Shown one piece after another: positions 48,890 to 56,816 of a stretch of DNA of 64,000 bases. The notes beneath the pieces are model-generated. The model saw nothing but the letters and a program-made list of their open reading frames with translations, ran no database searches and was not told the DNA's origin. Location of the stretch: positions 403,645 through 467,644 of the forward strand of contig JAIUPK010000001.1 in assembly GCA_020160915.1 (NCBI GenBank). The letters are read 5' to 3'. The translations under genes were made by a program, and so were the position numbers. Positions within the stretch are counted from its first letter, which is position 1; every line of letters starts with the position of its first letter. The stretch comes from Actinomycetota bacterium (GTDB lineage Bacteria; Actinomycetota; Actinomycetes; Actinomycetales; Microbacteriaceae).

Positions 48890-51403
48890 TCAGAGGGGCC
48901 GCCTGATGCGCGCGATGAGGGGTATGGCGAGCAGTGCCGCGATGCCACCGCCGCCAACGAGCGGCACCACAGAGCTGACGAGCCCCATGTCCGGGTCATC
49001 CTTGGTCACCGGTCCGGCCAGTGCCCCCGCGGGATCCCCGGTGGCTTCCGGCTGGGGCACAGACGTGTCGGTGGCGCCGAAGCCGGACGATGTGTTCGTC
49101 GAGCCGGACGTCGAGGTCGGGGGACGGGACGTCGATCCGGTAGACCCGCTGGCGATCGCGGCGGCGGCGGACTCTGCCAGGGCGCGCCATGCCGTCGGCA
49201 TCGGCGCATACCCATCGGGGAGCTGACCAAGCACGGTGCCGGGCGTCTGGCCAGTCGTTGAGGCGTACCGGATGAAGGCGGCGTAACTCGCCCGCACCGC
49301 AGCGTCGGTCATGGTCGGGCTGGCCGCCGCGAAGACCGGCATCGCGAGCGGATAGGCGTCGGCCGCGCCCTTTGCTCCCGTCGAGGTCGGATCGAAGCCG
49401 AACACCTGACTCTGCTTGGTGTTGGGCGTCATCACGGCGGCGGCCGCGAGAAGGGATTGCGTCGTAGGAGTGACGAACACACCGGAGGGGTTGCGCAAGG
49501 CGGCTGTGACGACCGCGTAGCGTGCGGCGGACGCGGTGTCCGTGACACTCATGACCTTCTGGAATCCAGGAAGGTCGCGCGCCGTCTTCGTGTATTTGGG
49601 CGGGGTCGCGAGCAGATCCCAGCTACCCAGCACCTGACCGTCGCCGCGGAGCGTGAGATACGCCGCCGTGTCGAAGTCCGCCGTATAGGGCCGCCAGGTC
49701 ACGAGGTTCACCGCACCGGCCTGGTCGTTTGCCGGAACCTCCACAGGGTCCGCCTTGGGGAAGTTGTCCCGGGGCAACGTCAGCGCCGTTCCGCTGGGAT
49801 TGATCGCCGCGGTGATCGAGCTCCACGGATTCACCTTCATGCCCCACGGGTCAGGCGTGCCCGACAGGAACTTGACGGCATCCGCATCGGAGAGCACGTA
49901 CGTCCATACCGCCCAGGCGGCGTCCGAGCGCCCTTGGGGCACGAGGAGGTCGGCGATTGCGGGACTGGTGATGGCCTGATACGCCCACTCGGGATCGTTG
50001 ATCGCGAGGAAGTCCGGATCGCTCGTGAGGTTCTGCGCGTTGTGGCCGGGATCCTGTGCGGACGTGTACCCCAGGTGAGTGCGATCCGAGCTGTAGGGAA
50101 GCGACTGCAGGTAGGAGTTCGTCAGAAGCTTGGCGACCAAGCGGGGGGTGAGCTTCATCGAGCTGAACGGGAGCTGGCTGCGATTCAGGGCGTCCTGCGG
50201 TGCTCCGCCGAACGCATCCGGGAATCGGTCGATCGCAAAGCTGAGTGCGACCCCCGTGAGGGCGATCGGGGCGTAGCGCAGCGAGTCGGTCGTCCCGTTG
50301 TCGAGCGCCCTGGAGGTGAGCGCCAGCGGTGCCGTGGCCTTGCCGTTGGCGGCGGCGGCGGCGTCCGACTCGGCTCCTGTGATCGATGAGTAGATCGAGC
50401 CCCCGGATGCGGCGCACAGGGCCGGCTGCCAGGATGCGATGGCTGCGCTCACCAGTTCGCTGCCGGCCAGCTGGCGTTCGGAAGCGCCGAGGGCGCACCG
50501 GGTGCCGAGTGCCCTGAAGTCGAGCTTGACGGCGATGTTGTGCTTCCAGGCGTCCCAGAACAATCCGGAACGGATGTTCGTCGACTCGCCCACATCCGCG
50601 GTCCCCCTCGGAATGATGACGAGCCAGCACGACGCGCCCGTGACGACACCTGTCGCCGTGTCGGTGACGGGCTCGCCGCAGCCGAGCCCTGGCGCCTGTG
50701 CAGCAGTCTGGATCTCGAACTTCGCCGAGCCAGTGCCGTCGTCGCCCGAACCTGCCCAGGACACCTCGTTCGTCGTGAGCTTGGTGAAGAACTTGTTGCT
50801 GTTGACGTTGGAATTGTTGGCTACGTTCGCGCCGTCGACCTGGTCGATCGAGGAGATGACTTCCCCGTTGCGGGCGATGAAGGGGATCGAGGTGTAGGTG
50901 GGACTGGCGAATCCCGAGGCCGGCACGGTGAACTGCTCATCCTCGGCTGCGACGCTGGCGGGGTCGCTTCGCACGCTGTCCCGGCTGGCACCCGGCGCGG
51001 CGACAGCGCCGTACTGGCAGGTGCGGCGGTCCGGCTGACCGGGATTGTCGGGGTCATCGCCCCAGCACTGGGCGATCTGCAGGTAGTTCGCGCCCCCGCT
51101 CTGGCTGCTCGGTGGCGTCGACCGGGATGCGCCCGTCCACGACACGAGGATGCCCTGCGCCTGCAGGTCGGTCGTCTGGGAGACCGTGACCGTGAGGTTG
51201 GGGAAGGGTGCCGTGAGTATGTCGGCGTCCTGTGCGGCCGCCGTGACGACGACCTCGGAACCGCTGGCCGCCTGCGCCCGGTCGGCTCCGACGGTGAGAC
51301 CACCCGCAGCGACCCCACCGAGAACAGCCGCGACGACACCGAGCGCACCGAGACCGCGGACGGCCGACTGCGTCGATCTGCGTGAGACGGATCGGTGCTG
51401 CAC
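48890..51403 (-). CDS. Giant membrane-anchored PstS-like protein
   Basis: About 837 residues: signal peptide (1 to about 45), a very long extracytoplasmic region, a Ser/Thr-rich linker (TGSTSRPPTSTSGSTNTSSG) and a C-terminal membrane helix (about 808-830, VSSVVPLVGGGGIAALLAIPLIARI). Parts of the ectodomain (YAPIALTGVALSFAID, MKLTPRLVAKLLTNSYLQSLP, YPLAMPVFAA) resemble PstS-family binding domains, with long insertions and several Cys. I chose GTG 51403, which has GGAG 6 nt upstream; ATG 51415 and a start at 51475 are possible. A PHO-box-like site lies about 100 bp upstream. The ligand is unknown; it may capture a large or polymeric phosphate compound, but this is a guess. Confidence 0.75.
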   Translation of the reverse strand: MQHRSVSRRSTQSAVRGLGALGVVAAVLGGVAAGGLTVGADRAQAASGSEVVVTAAAQDADILTAPFPNLTVTVSQTTDLQAQGILVSWTGASRSTPPSSQSGGANYLQIAQCWGDDPDNPGQPDRRTCQYGAVAAPGASRDSVRSDPASVAAEDEQFTVPASGFASPTYTSIPFIARNGEVISSIDQVDGANVANNSNVNSNKFFTKLTTNEVSWAGSGDDGTGSAKFEIQTAAQAPGLGCGEPVTDTATGVVTGASCWLVIIPRGTADVGESTNIRSGLFWDAWKHNIAVKLDFRALGTRCALGASERQLAGSELVSAAIASWQPALCAASGGSIYSSITGAESDAAAAANGKATAPLALTSRALDNGTTDSLRYAPIALTGVALSFAIDRFPDAFGGAPQDALNRSQLPFSSMKLTPRLVAKLLTNSYLQSLPYSSDRTHLGYTSAQDPGHNAQNLTSDPDFLAINDPEWAYQAITSPAIADLLVPQGRSDAAWAVWTYVLSDADAVKFLSGTPDPWGMKVNPWSSITAAINPSGTALTLPRDNFPKADPVEVPANDQAGAVNLVTWRPYTADFDTAAYLTLRGDGQVLGSWDLLATPPKYTKTARDLPGFQKVMSVTDTASAARYAVVTAALRNPSGVFVTPTTQSLLAAAAVMTPNTKQSQVFGFDPTSTGAKGAADAYPLAMPVFAAASPTMTDAAVRASYAAFIRYASTTGQTPGTVLGQLPDGYAPMPTAWRALAESAAAAIASGSTGSTSRPPTSTSGSTNTSSGFGATDTSVPQPEATGDPAGALAGPVTKDDPDMGLVSSVVPLVGGGGIAALLAIPLIARIRRPL

Positions 51404-51495
51404 TACACACTCCATGCTGGGGGATGGCACTGAATACGGTGGGAATCCGGGGGGAATCCCGCCCGCCATTCGCAAGCTAGGGGTGGCTGGTGTAT

Positions 51496-51506
51496 CTCGG
51501 ATGAAC
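51496..51506 (-). promoter_or_regulatory. PHO-box-like site upstream of the giant binding protein
   Basis: The minus strand reads GTTCATCCGAG, close to the 11-bp PhoP-binding unit known from Streptomyces (GTTCACC-type). Only one good unit is seen, and the adjacent 11 bp match poorly. It lies in the 147-bp gap between pstS and the giant gene, suggesting a second promoter inside the train. Confidence 0.4.
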
Positions 51507-51550
51507 GGATCGGGAACTAGGTCGGACTACGCGCGATGCCTGAGCGTCTT

Positions 51551-53125
51551 CTAGGTGGAAGGTGGCGGCGAGCCACCGGACCGCTTCAGTCGACGCGAGA
51601 ACAGCGGCGGGAGCAGAATCGCCAGAACCAGCAAGGCGGCTGCGCCGAGCATCACCCACTGAGGGGCGCCGATGCTGTCCGCGGGCAGGGTGAACGGGCT
51701 CGAGACCGCGTTTCCTGCGCCGGTGGCGCCACCGATGAGCGCGCCATTCTCGTCGTACTGCGCGGAACCGGCGGTGGTTCCCGACGTCGTGCCGGATGCG
51801 CTGCCGCCGCTGCCCGTGCCCGACACGGGTGTGTCGGCAACCGCCCCGGCCGTGCCGGTCGTGCACTGGTTGGGGCCCTTCTTGTCGCATGCCGCTGGCT
51901 GCGGTGCCGTCTGCGCGAGGAGGTTGTTGCCCGGGGAATCGCCGGCCTTGAAGGTGGGGTTGTTGCAGGCGTTGACATCGATTCCGGTGTTGCCCGCGCC
52001 GGGGATCCTCGCGATCTGGTCGGAGCCCGCGAGCACCAGGTTCAGTGGCAGCGGGGAATACCCGAGAGCTGTCGCCTGCTGTTGGCCCTCACACAGCATG
52101 TAGCGCGCGAACGCGCCCAGAGTGTTGCCCTTGTCGGTGGTGAAGATTCCCCCAACCTCGGTCGGAACAATCATGTACGAGTAGCTCGAGAGCGGGTACG
52201 TGCGGGGATCGGAGTTGTTGTACACGCCGTCGAGAATCTGAGTGAGGTAGTCCGCCGAACCCGAGTCGGTGTTGATCTGGGCCTGCAGGAGGGCGACGGC
52301 GACCGACGGTGCTGTCGGCTCCACGTAGTAGCCGGCCGAGTTCAGCACCTTCGCGACCGGGAAACCCGACTTGATGGCGTAGGAGTACTCGACGTAGGTG
52401 ATCGCACCCTCTCCGTAGTCCTGAGAGACGTACCCGGCGACGCCGAGCGAGCCGTTCTGCGCCTTCGAATTGCCGAAGGCCGGGTACTGCGAGGTCAGAC
52501 CCGAGCACCCGCAGAACGCGCCCCAGATCGAGGAGAACTGTTTGGACATCCACAGTGTGAACTGCGCGGTCGAGCCGGAGCCATCGGAGCGCACCACGGG
52601 AACGATCGCCTTGTCGGGCATCGCGAGCCCCGGGTTGTCGGCCTTGATGGCAGGGTCGTTCCAGTTGGTGATGCCCCCGGTGAAGATCTTGGTGATGGTC
52701 TCGCCGCTGAGCCGCAGGTTCGTCACCCGTCGGCCGCCGATCTTCAGGTTGTACATGAAGGAGGTGCCACCTGCGACGATCGGCATGTACGCGTACCCGA
52801 TGGACGGGGTCTCCGGCGGGGAGCCGTCCTCCGGCGCCGACTGGAACGGGATCTCGCTGACTGCGAAGTCGACGGAACCGGAGATGAAGTCTCGCCGGCC
52901 GGCACTCGAGCCGACGCCGGAGTAGTTGACGGTCATGCCGTAGTTGGCGGCGACGTTCTTGCGCCACTGGTCCAGGGCGTTCTGGGACCACGTCGAACCG
53001 GTCCCGGTGATCGCGATGTAGCTGTCGGCTCGAGCCGGCTGCACGTCGACTCCGGTCAGCGCGATCACGATGACCACGAGCGCTGCGGTCGATCGCACGA
53101 AACGATCCAGTCTGCGCGAGATCAC
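51551..53125 (-). CDS. pstS: PstS-type phosphate-binding protein with C-terminal membrane anchor
   Basis: A 524-residue PstS. It has a signal peptide (1-33, ending ARA), then ITGTGSTWSQNALDQW (from 39), VGSSAGRRDFISGSVDFAVSEIPF (71-94) and RSDGSGSTAQFTLW (179-192), the phosphate-binding loops. Most PstS proteins are lipoproteins. This one has no lipobox but a Gly/Ser/Thr-rich linker (about 430-480) and a membrane helix (493-512) followed by RRLKRSGG. It is linked to pstA by a 4-bp overlap. Cysteines in FCGCSG may form an unusual vicinal disulphide. Confidence 0.9.
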   Translation of the reverse strand: MISRRLDRFVRSTAALVVIVIALTGVDVQPARADSYIAITGTGSTWSQNALDQWRKNVAANYGMTVNYSGVGSSAGRRDFISGSVDFAVSEIPFQSAPEDGSPPETPSIGYAYMPIVAGGTSFMYNLKIGGRRVTNLRLSGETITKIFTGGITNWNDPAIKADNPGLAMPDKAIVPVVRSDGSGSTAQFTLWMSKQFSSIWGAFCGCSGLTSQYPAFGNSKAQNGSLGVAGYVSQDYGEGAITYVEYSYAIKSGFPVAKVLNSAGYYVEPTAPSVAVALLQAQINTDSGSADYLTQILDGVYNNSDPRTYPLSSYSYMIVPTEVGGIFTTDKGNTLGAFARYMLCEGQQQATALGYSPLPLNLVLAGSDQIARIPGAGNTGIDVNACNNPTFKAGDSPGNNLLAQTAPQPAACDKKGPNQCTTGTAGAVADTPVSGTGSGGSASGTTSGTTAGSAQYDENGALIGGATGAGNAVSSPFTLPADSIGAPQWVMLGAAALLVLAILLPPLFSRRLKRSGGSPPPST

Positions 53126-54363
53126 GGGGCTTCCTCCTCGGTGCGGGCTCTACGGGCGCTCTCGCGCATCATCATTCGACGGGCATCCCTCAGGGACTCG
53201 GCCGAAACGGCCCGCTGCTGCCGGGGCGAGAGCTGGCCGGGACCGCGCCCACCGATCGCGCGGGCGATGAGGAACAGCACGAGAACGAGGATCAACAGGG
53301 TCGCAGCTGTGCCGAATCCGCGCGCAATCATGTTGGGCTCGGGCGACTTGACGAAGTCGAACACCTGCAGCGGCAGCGAGATCATCGGCCCCGAGAACGG
53401 GTTCAGGTTGAGTACGGCGGTGACCCCGGATGTCAGCAGCACGGGCGAGGTCTCGCCGATGCCGCGAGCGGTACCCAGGATGACCGCGGTCACGAGACCC
53501 GACCTGGCTGTCGGTAACACCACGTGCCAGACCGTGCGCCAGCGCGTCGTACCCAACGCGTACGACGCCTCGCGGAGGTTGCCGGGCACCAGCCGCAGCA
53601 CGACGTCGGACGCGCGAATGACGATCGGCAGCATCATCACCGTGATGGCCATCGCCGCGGCGAAGCCCGACCGCTGGTGCGTGATGAGCTGGATGATCGC
53701 GGCGTAGACGAACAGGCCGGCGACGATCGACGGAAGTGCGGTCATCGCATCCGCGATCGTGCGCACGAAGCGGGCGAACGGTCCGCCCACCTCATTGAGG
53801 AACACCGCAGTGGTGATGCCGAGCGGAATCGTGATCACCAGGGCGATCGAGATCTGGATGAGCGACCCCACGATCGCGTGCAGGATTCCGCCCATGGTCA
53901 GGGGGTCGAGCGGTCCCGCGAGCTCCATGGTCTCGGTGAAGAAGTTGGGATGCGGCAGGGCCTCGGACCCGCGCACCACGGTGTACACGGCGATGAACGC
54001 GAGGGCGCCAAAGAGCACGACACCCGCGCTGATCAGGAGCACTGTCGCGACGCGGTCGGCGACATCCTGTCGGTCGGATCGGAGGGAGACGAGCAGCACG
54101 TAGGCACCGATGAAGGAGATGAAGGCGACGATGACCCAGCCGATGGCCCCGTTCAAGGGCGTGATCCAGCCGAACAGGAGTGTCGCTATCGCGATGGCCG
54201 CGGCCGCCGCCCCGAGCACATTGAACTTCTCGTCGAGGGTGGACTGGCGCACCCCCCGACGCTCGCGCAGGTCGGGCCCCGTGACGGGGCGATCCACGAC
54301 CGTCGTGCCGGATCGCGTGTCGACGATCTGGGGCGGTGCCGAATCCTCGGTGACGGAGGTCAT
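53122..54363 (-). CDS. pstA: Phosphate ABC transporter permease PstA
   Basis: A 413-residue permease. An extended N-terminal region with about three membrane helices (about 48-135) precedes the PstA core. The core has PLTMGGILHAIVGSLIQISIALVITIPLGI, ALPSIVAGLFVYAA, the EAA loop LREASYALGTTRWRTVWHVVLP, and GIGETSPVLLTSG. The core is typical, but the total is longer than common PstA (about 280-300 aa) because of the N-terminus and a basic C-terminal tail (RRMMMRESARRARTEEE). The ATG at 54363 is 2 bp after the pstC stop. It pairs with PstC in the membrane to import phosphate or a related anion. Confidence 0.92.
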   Translation of the reverse strand: MTSVTEDSAPPQIVDTRSGTTVVDRPVTGPDLRERRGVRQSTLDEKFNVLGAAAAAIAIATLLFGWITPLNGAIGWVIVAFISFIGAYVLLVSLRSDRQDVADRVATVLLISAGVVLFGALAFIAVYTVVRGSEALPHPNFFTETMELAGPLDPLTMGGILHAIVGSLIQISIALVITIPLGITTAVFLNEVGGPFARFVRTIADAMTALPSIVAGLFVYAAIIQLITHQRSGFAAAMAITVMMLPIVIRASDVVLRLVPGNLREASYALGTTRWRTVWHVVLPTARSGLVTAVILGTARGIGETSPVLLTSGVTAVLNLNPFSGPMISLPLQVFDFVKSPEPNMIARGFGTAATLLILVLVLFLIARAIGGRGPGQLSPRQQRAVSAESLRDARRMMMRESARRARTEEEAP

Positions 54364-54365
54364 GA

Positions 54366-55376
54366 TCACCCACTCTCCGCGCCGGAGCGCGATCGGGCCA
54401 CGATCGACGAGGCCGTGAAGTTGATGACGAGGGTGATGAGGAAGAGCACGAGACCCGCGGCCATGAGTGCCGACAGCGCGAACTCGCTCGCTTCGCCGTA
54501 GCGCAGCGCGATGAGGGCCGAGACCGAGTTGGTGCCGGTGCGCAGCACCTCCCAGTTGATGGTGAAGATCGGCGAGATGATCAGGTAGACGGCGATGGTC
54601 TCGCCGAGGGCCCGGCCGAGGCCGAGCATGGTGCCGCCGATGATGCCGCCGCGGCCGAACGGCAGCACGACGGTGCGGATCATCCCCCAGCGGGTCGCGC
54701 CGAGGGCGAACGCCCCCTCCCGCTCGCCGACGGGCGCCTGCGAGAACGCCTCGCGCATCACCGATGTCTGCGTGGGCACGACCATCAGACCGACCACGAT
54801 GCCGGCGATGAAGGCGGATGACGTGAACGCGCTGGCCTCCGTGAGCGCGTTGCCCGAGGCATCCGTCACGGCGAAGATCGGGATCCAGCCGAAGTAGGTG
54901 GAGATCCACTTGGAGACCGGGATGACGGCCGACTGCAGGAAGAACACGCCCCACAGCCCGAACACGATGCTCGGCACCGCCGCCATGAGATCGACCAGTG
55001 ACACGAGGAACGAGCGCAGCCGACCCCGGACGATCTCCGAGAGTAGCAGGGCCGTGCCCAGCGCGAGCGGCACCCCGACGCACATGGCGATGATGGCGAT
55101 GGTGACAGTTCCGAAGAGCACAGCGGCGATGCCGAAGGTCTGCGTCTGGGGCGACCACTCCTGCTCGAAGAGGAAGGAGATGCCCGCGACTTTCAACGCG
55201 TCGCCCGCGCGGAGGGAGAGGAACAGGCCCACCGCGAGCATGATGCCCACGGTGGTCGCGCCCGCTGTGTAGGCGACGGACTGGAAGACCGTGTCCTGGG
55301 CGGAGCGACGGGCGACCAGCGATCTCTTCTTGGGTGGTTGGGTCGTGACCGGCGGCGGGGCCGTGACCTCGGTCAT
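54366..55376 (-). CDS. pstC: Phosphate ABC transporter permease PstC
   Basis: About 336 residues with six membrane helices. Conserved PstC parts include FLFEQEWSPQTQTFGIAAVLFGTVTIA, VDLMAAVPSIVFGLWGVFFL, the EAA loop EREGAFALGATRWGMIRTVVLP and GRALGETIAVYLI. It forms the channel with PstA. The start is ATG 55376, giving a TGATG junction with the upstream gene; ATG 55382 is equally possible. The gene order pstC-pstA-pstS with pstB far downstream differs from the common pstS-C-A-B order. Confidence 0.93.
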   Translation of the reverse strand: MTEVTAPPPVTTQPPKKRSLVARRSAQDTVFQSVAYTAGATTVGIMLAVGLFLSLRAGDALKVAGISFLFEQEWSPQTQTFGIAAVLFGTVTIAIIAMCVGVPLALGTALLLSEIVRGRLRSFLVSLVDLMAAVPSIVFGLWGVFFLQSAVIPVSKWISTYFGWIPIFAVTDASGNALTEASAFTSSAFIAGIVVGLMVVPTQTSVMREAFSQAPVGEREGAFALGATRWGMIRTVVLPFGRGGIIGGTMLGLGRALGETIAVYLIISPIFTINWEVLRTGTNSVSALIALRYGEASEFALSALMAAGLVLFLITLVINFTASSIVARSRSGAESG

Positions 55377-55909
55377 CACCATTCGGGACCACTGCCCGGT
55401 CGCGCCGAGGTGTGGCTCGTGCGTCGACCCGATGACGTGGTGCGCAGCGGCAGCTCGGCGACCGTCGCGATCGACAGCGACGCCCGCGCGGCCTCCGCAC
55501 CGGCGAGCGCCGCTGCTGCGCTGGTCGACCATCGCGAGCAGGTCATCACTGTGGAGTTGCCCAGAGTGGCGATCCACCCGAACGACTTGGCGATAGGGCC
55601 CTTGACGGTGATGACGGTGAGGGATTCGGGCGATTCGCGGAGCTGGAGCACGTGGCTGCGCGCCGCCGAGAACGTCGAGTAGAGAAACGAACTCCGACCG
55701 AGTTCGCGGTTGTTGGGCGCGAGAAGACGCCAGATGCCGCTGGGAGACGTTCCGGGAAGCGTCGCGACGTGACGGACCGAGTCACTCGAGGCTCCTCGCG
55801 CGACGAGAGAGCTCAGGGCGGATTGATCGCGGAACGTCAACCAGGCGATCCGCTGCGGGTCGGCGGGCGATTGGAAGGCGGAGAAGAGAATGCTCGGGTG
55901 GGGTGACAC
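55376..55909 (-). CDS. DUF1508/YegP-like protein, paralogue 2
   Basis: A 177-residue soluble protein. Its central part GIWRLLAPNNRELGRSSFLYSTFSAARSHVLQL recalls the YegP (DUF1508) repeat, followed by GWIATLGNSTVMTCSRWSTSAAAALAGAEAARASL. The same order occurs in the preceding gene (WQLVSANNREIARSAGVHSTFDEAAESARRAV, GWMARVGDSAVMTCARWYPTN), so the two are tandem paralogues. There is no signal peptide. The stop codon overlaps the pstC start, tying it to the transporter. The role is unknown; a cytoplasmic sensor or modulator of the transporter is one possibility. Confidence 0.7.
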   Translation of the reverse strand: MSPHPSILFSAFQSPADPQRIAWLTFRDQSALSSLVARGASSDSVRHVATLPGTSPSGIWRLLAPNNRELGRSSFLYSTFSAARSHVLQLRESPESLTVITVKGPIAKSFGWIATLGNSTVMTCSRWSTSAAAALAGAEAARASLSIATVAELPLRTTSSGRRTSHTSARPGSGPEW

Positions 55910-55938
55910 AGCGTTCCTCGGGTAGGAAGGGGATCGGG

Positions 55939-56427
55939 TTAGGGTTCATGACTGTCGACTGCGGGGGCGAGCAGGGACGGGTTGATCAGCCGCGCGCCCG
56001 AGAGCAGTTCGGCTGAGGCGAGGCACCGGATGGCCAGGAGTATCGATGTGGTGCGATCCCGGTTGGTCGGGTACCACCGCGCGCACGTCATGACCGCCGA
56101 GTCACCCACACGCGCCATCCAGCCGTAGGTTCCCCGCGTGGACTCGCTGACCAGCTCGATGTCGAGTTCGGTGGAGATCGCCACAGCTCTGCGCGCACTC
56201 TCGGCGGCTTCGTCGAAGGTGCTGTGAACCCCGGCACTCCGGGCGATCTCGCGGTTGTTCGCTGATACCAACTGCCAGACGACCGCTCCTGACTCCAGCC
56301 CCTCAAGGGGCACGGCGACCGTGGGGGTGCTCACGGTGACGCGATTCAGATGGGCGACCCAGGGTCGCAGTTTCGGACTGTCACCGGAGATGAACCTGGT
56401 GAAGACGATGCGCGAACCGGCGGACAT
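55939..56427 (-). CDS. DUF1508/YegP-like protein, paralogue 1
   Basis: A 162-residue soluble protein and the first gene of the Pst/WxL train. The DUF1508-like element WQLVSANNREIARSAGVHSTFDEAAESARRAV lies at about 50-82, and GWMARVGDSAVMTCARWYPTN at about 101-121. The next gene encodes a clear paralogue. No membrane segment or export signal is present. The ATG at 56427 starts close to the first predicted strand. A GTTCACC sequence lies 118 bp upstream, and tRNA-Gln is 164 bp upstream. The function is unknown. Confidence 0.7.
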   Translation of the reverse strand: MSAGSRIVFTRFISGDSPKLRPWVAHLNRVTVSTPTVAVPLEGLESGAVVWQLVSANNREIARSAGVHSTFDEAAESARRAVAISTELDIELVSESTRGTYGWMARVGDSAVMTCARWYPTNRDRTTSILLAIRCLASAELLSGARLINPSLLAPAVDSHEP

Positions 56428-56544
56428 GGGGGTATGGCTGCTTTCAACGACGAAGGTGCTCCACCCGCTCAGGTGGTGTCGTCGCAGTCAAATGATCAGG
56501 GGGTAACTGCAGCAGTGAGTCTCGTGTACGGGAACTCAAGGAAT

Positions 56545-56551
56545 GGTGAAC
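56545..56551 (-). promoter_or_regulatory. PHO-box half-site upstream of the pst train
   Basis: The minus strand reads GTTCACC, identical to the conserved 7-bp part of actinobacterial PHO boxes. A weaker GTTCCCG follows 16 bp later rather than at the usual 11-bp spacing. It lies between tRNA-Gln and the first gene of the train. It suggests PhoP control but is short enough to arise by chance. Confidence 0.4.
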
Positions 56552-56590
56552 ACTCGGCCCACGAGGTGGCTGAGAGGTCAGACTAGAGGG

Positions 56591-56662
56591 CTCCGCTTCC
56601 AGGATTCGAACCTAGACCTAACAGCTCCAAAGGCTGTCGTGCTGCCATTACACCAAAGCGGA
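56591..56662 (-). tRNA. tRNA-Gln(UUG)
   Basis: A complete 72-nt cloverleaf on the minus strand. The acceptor arms are TCCGCTT/AAGCGGA with discriminator G. The anticodon stem ACAGC/GCTGT encloses the loop CTTTGGA (anticodon UUG). The T arm contains GGTTCGAATCC. CCA is not encoded. In many actinobacteria this gene directly precedes glmU. Confidence 0.94.
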
Positions 56663-56816
56663 TCGTGCTGCTCAATTGTGCCAGACGCTGCCGCCGTCCC
56701 CACGCTGACGCGATTGCTGAACGGGAGCTTGCACTCGTGCGAACAATCGTCGATCTGCCGCGAACCAGCGGCGTCGAGGCATCCGCGGTACCTCGATGCG
56801 GTGGCACCATGGTCGG

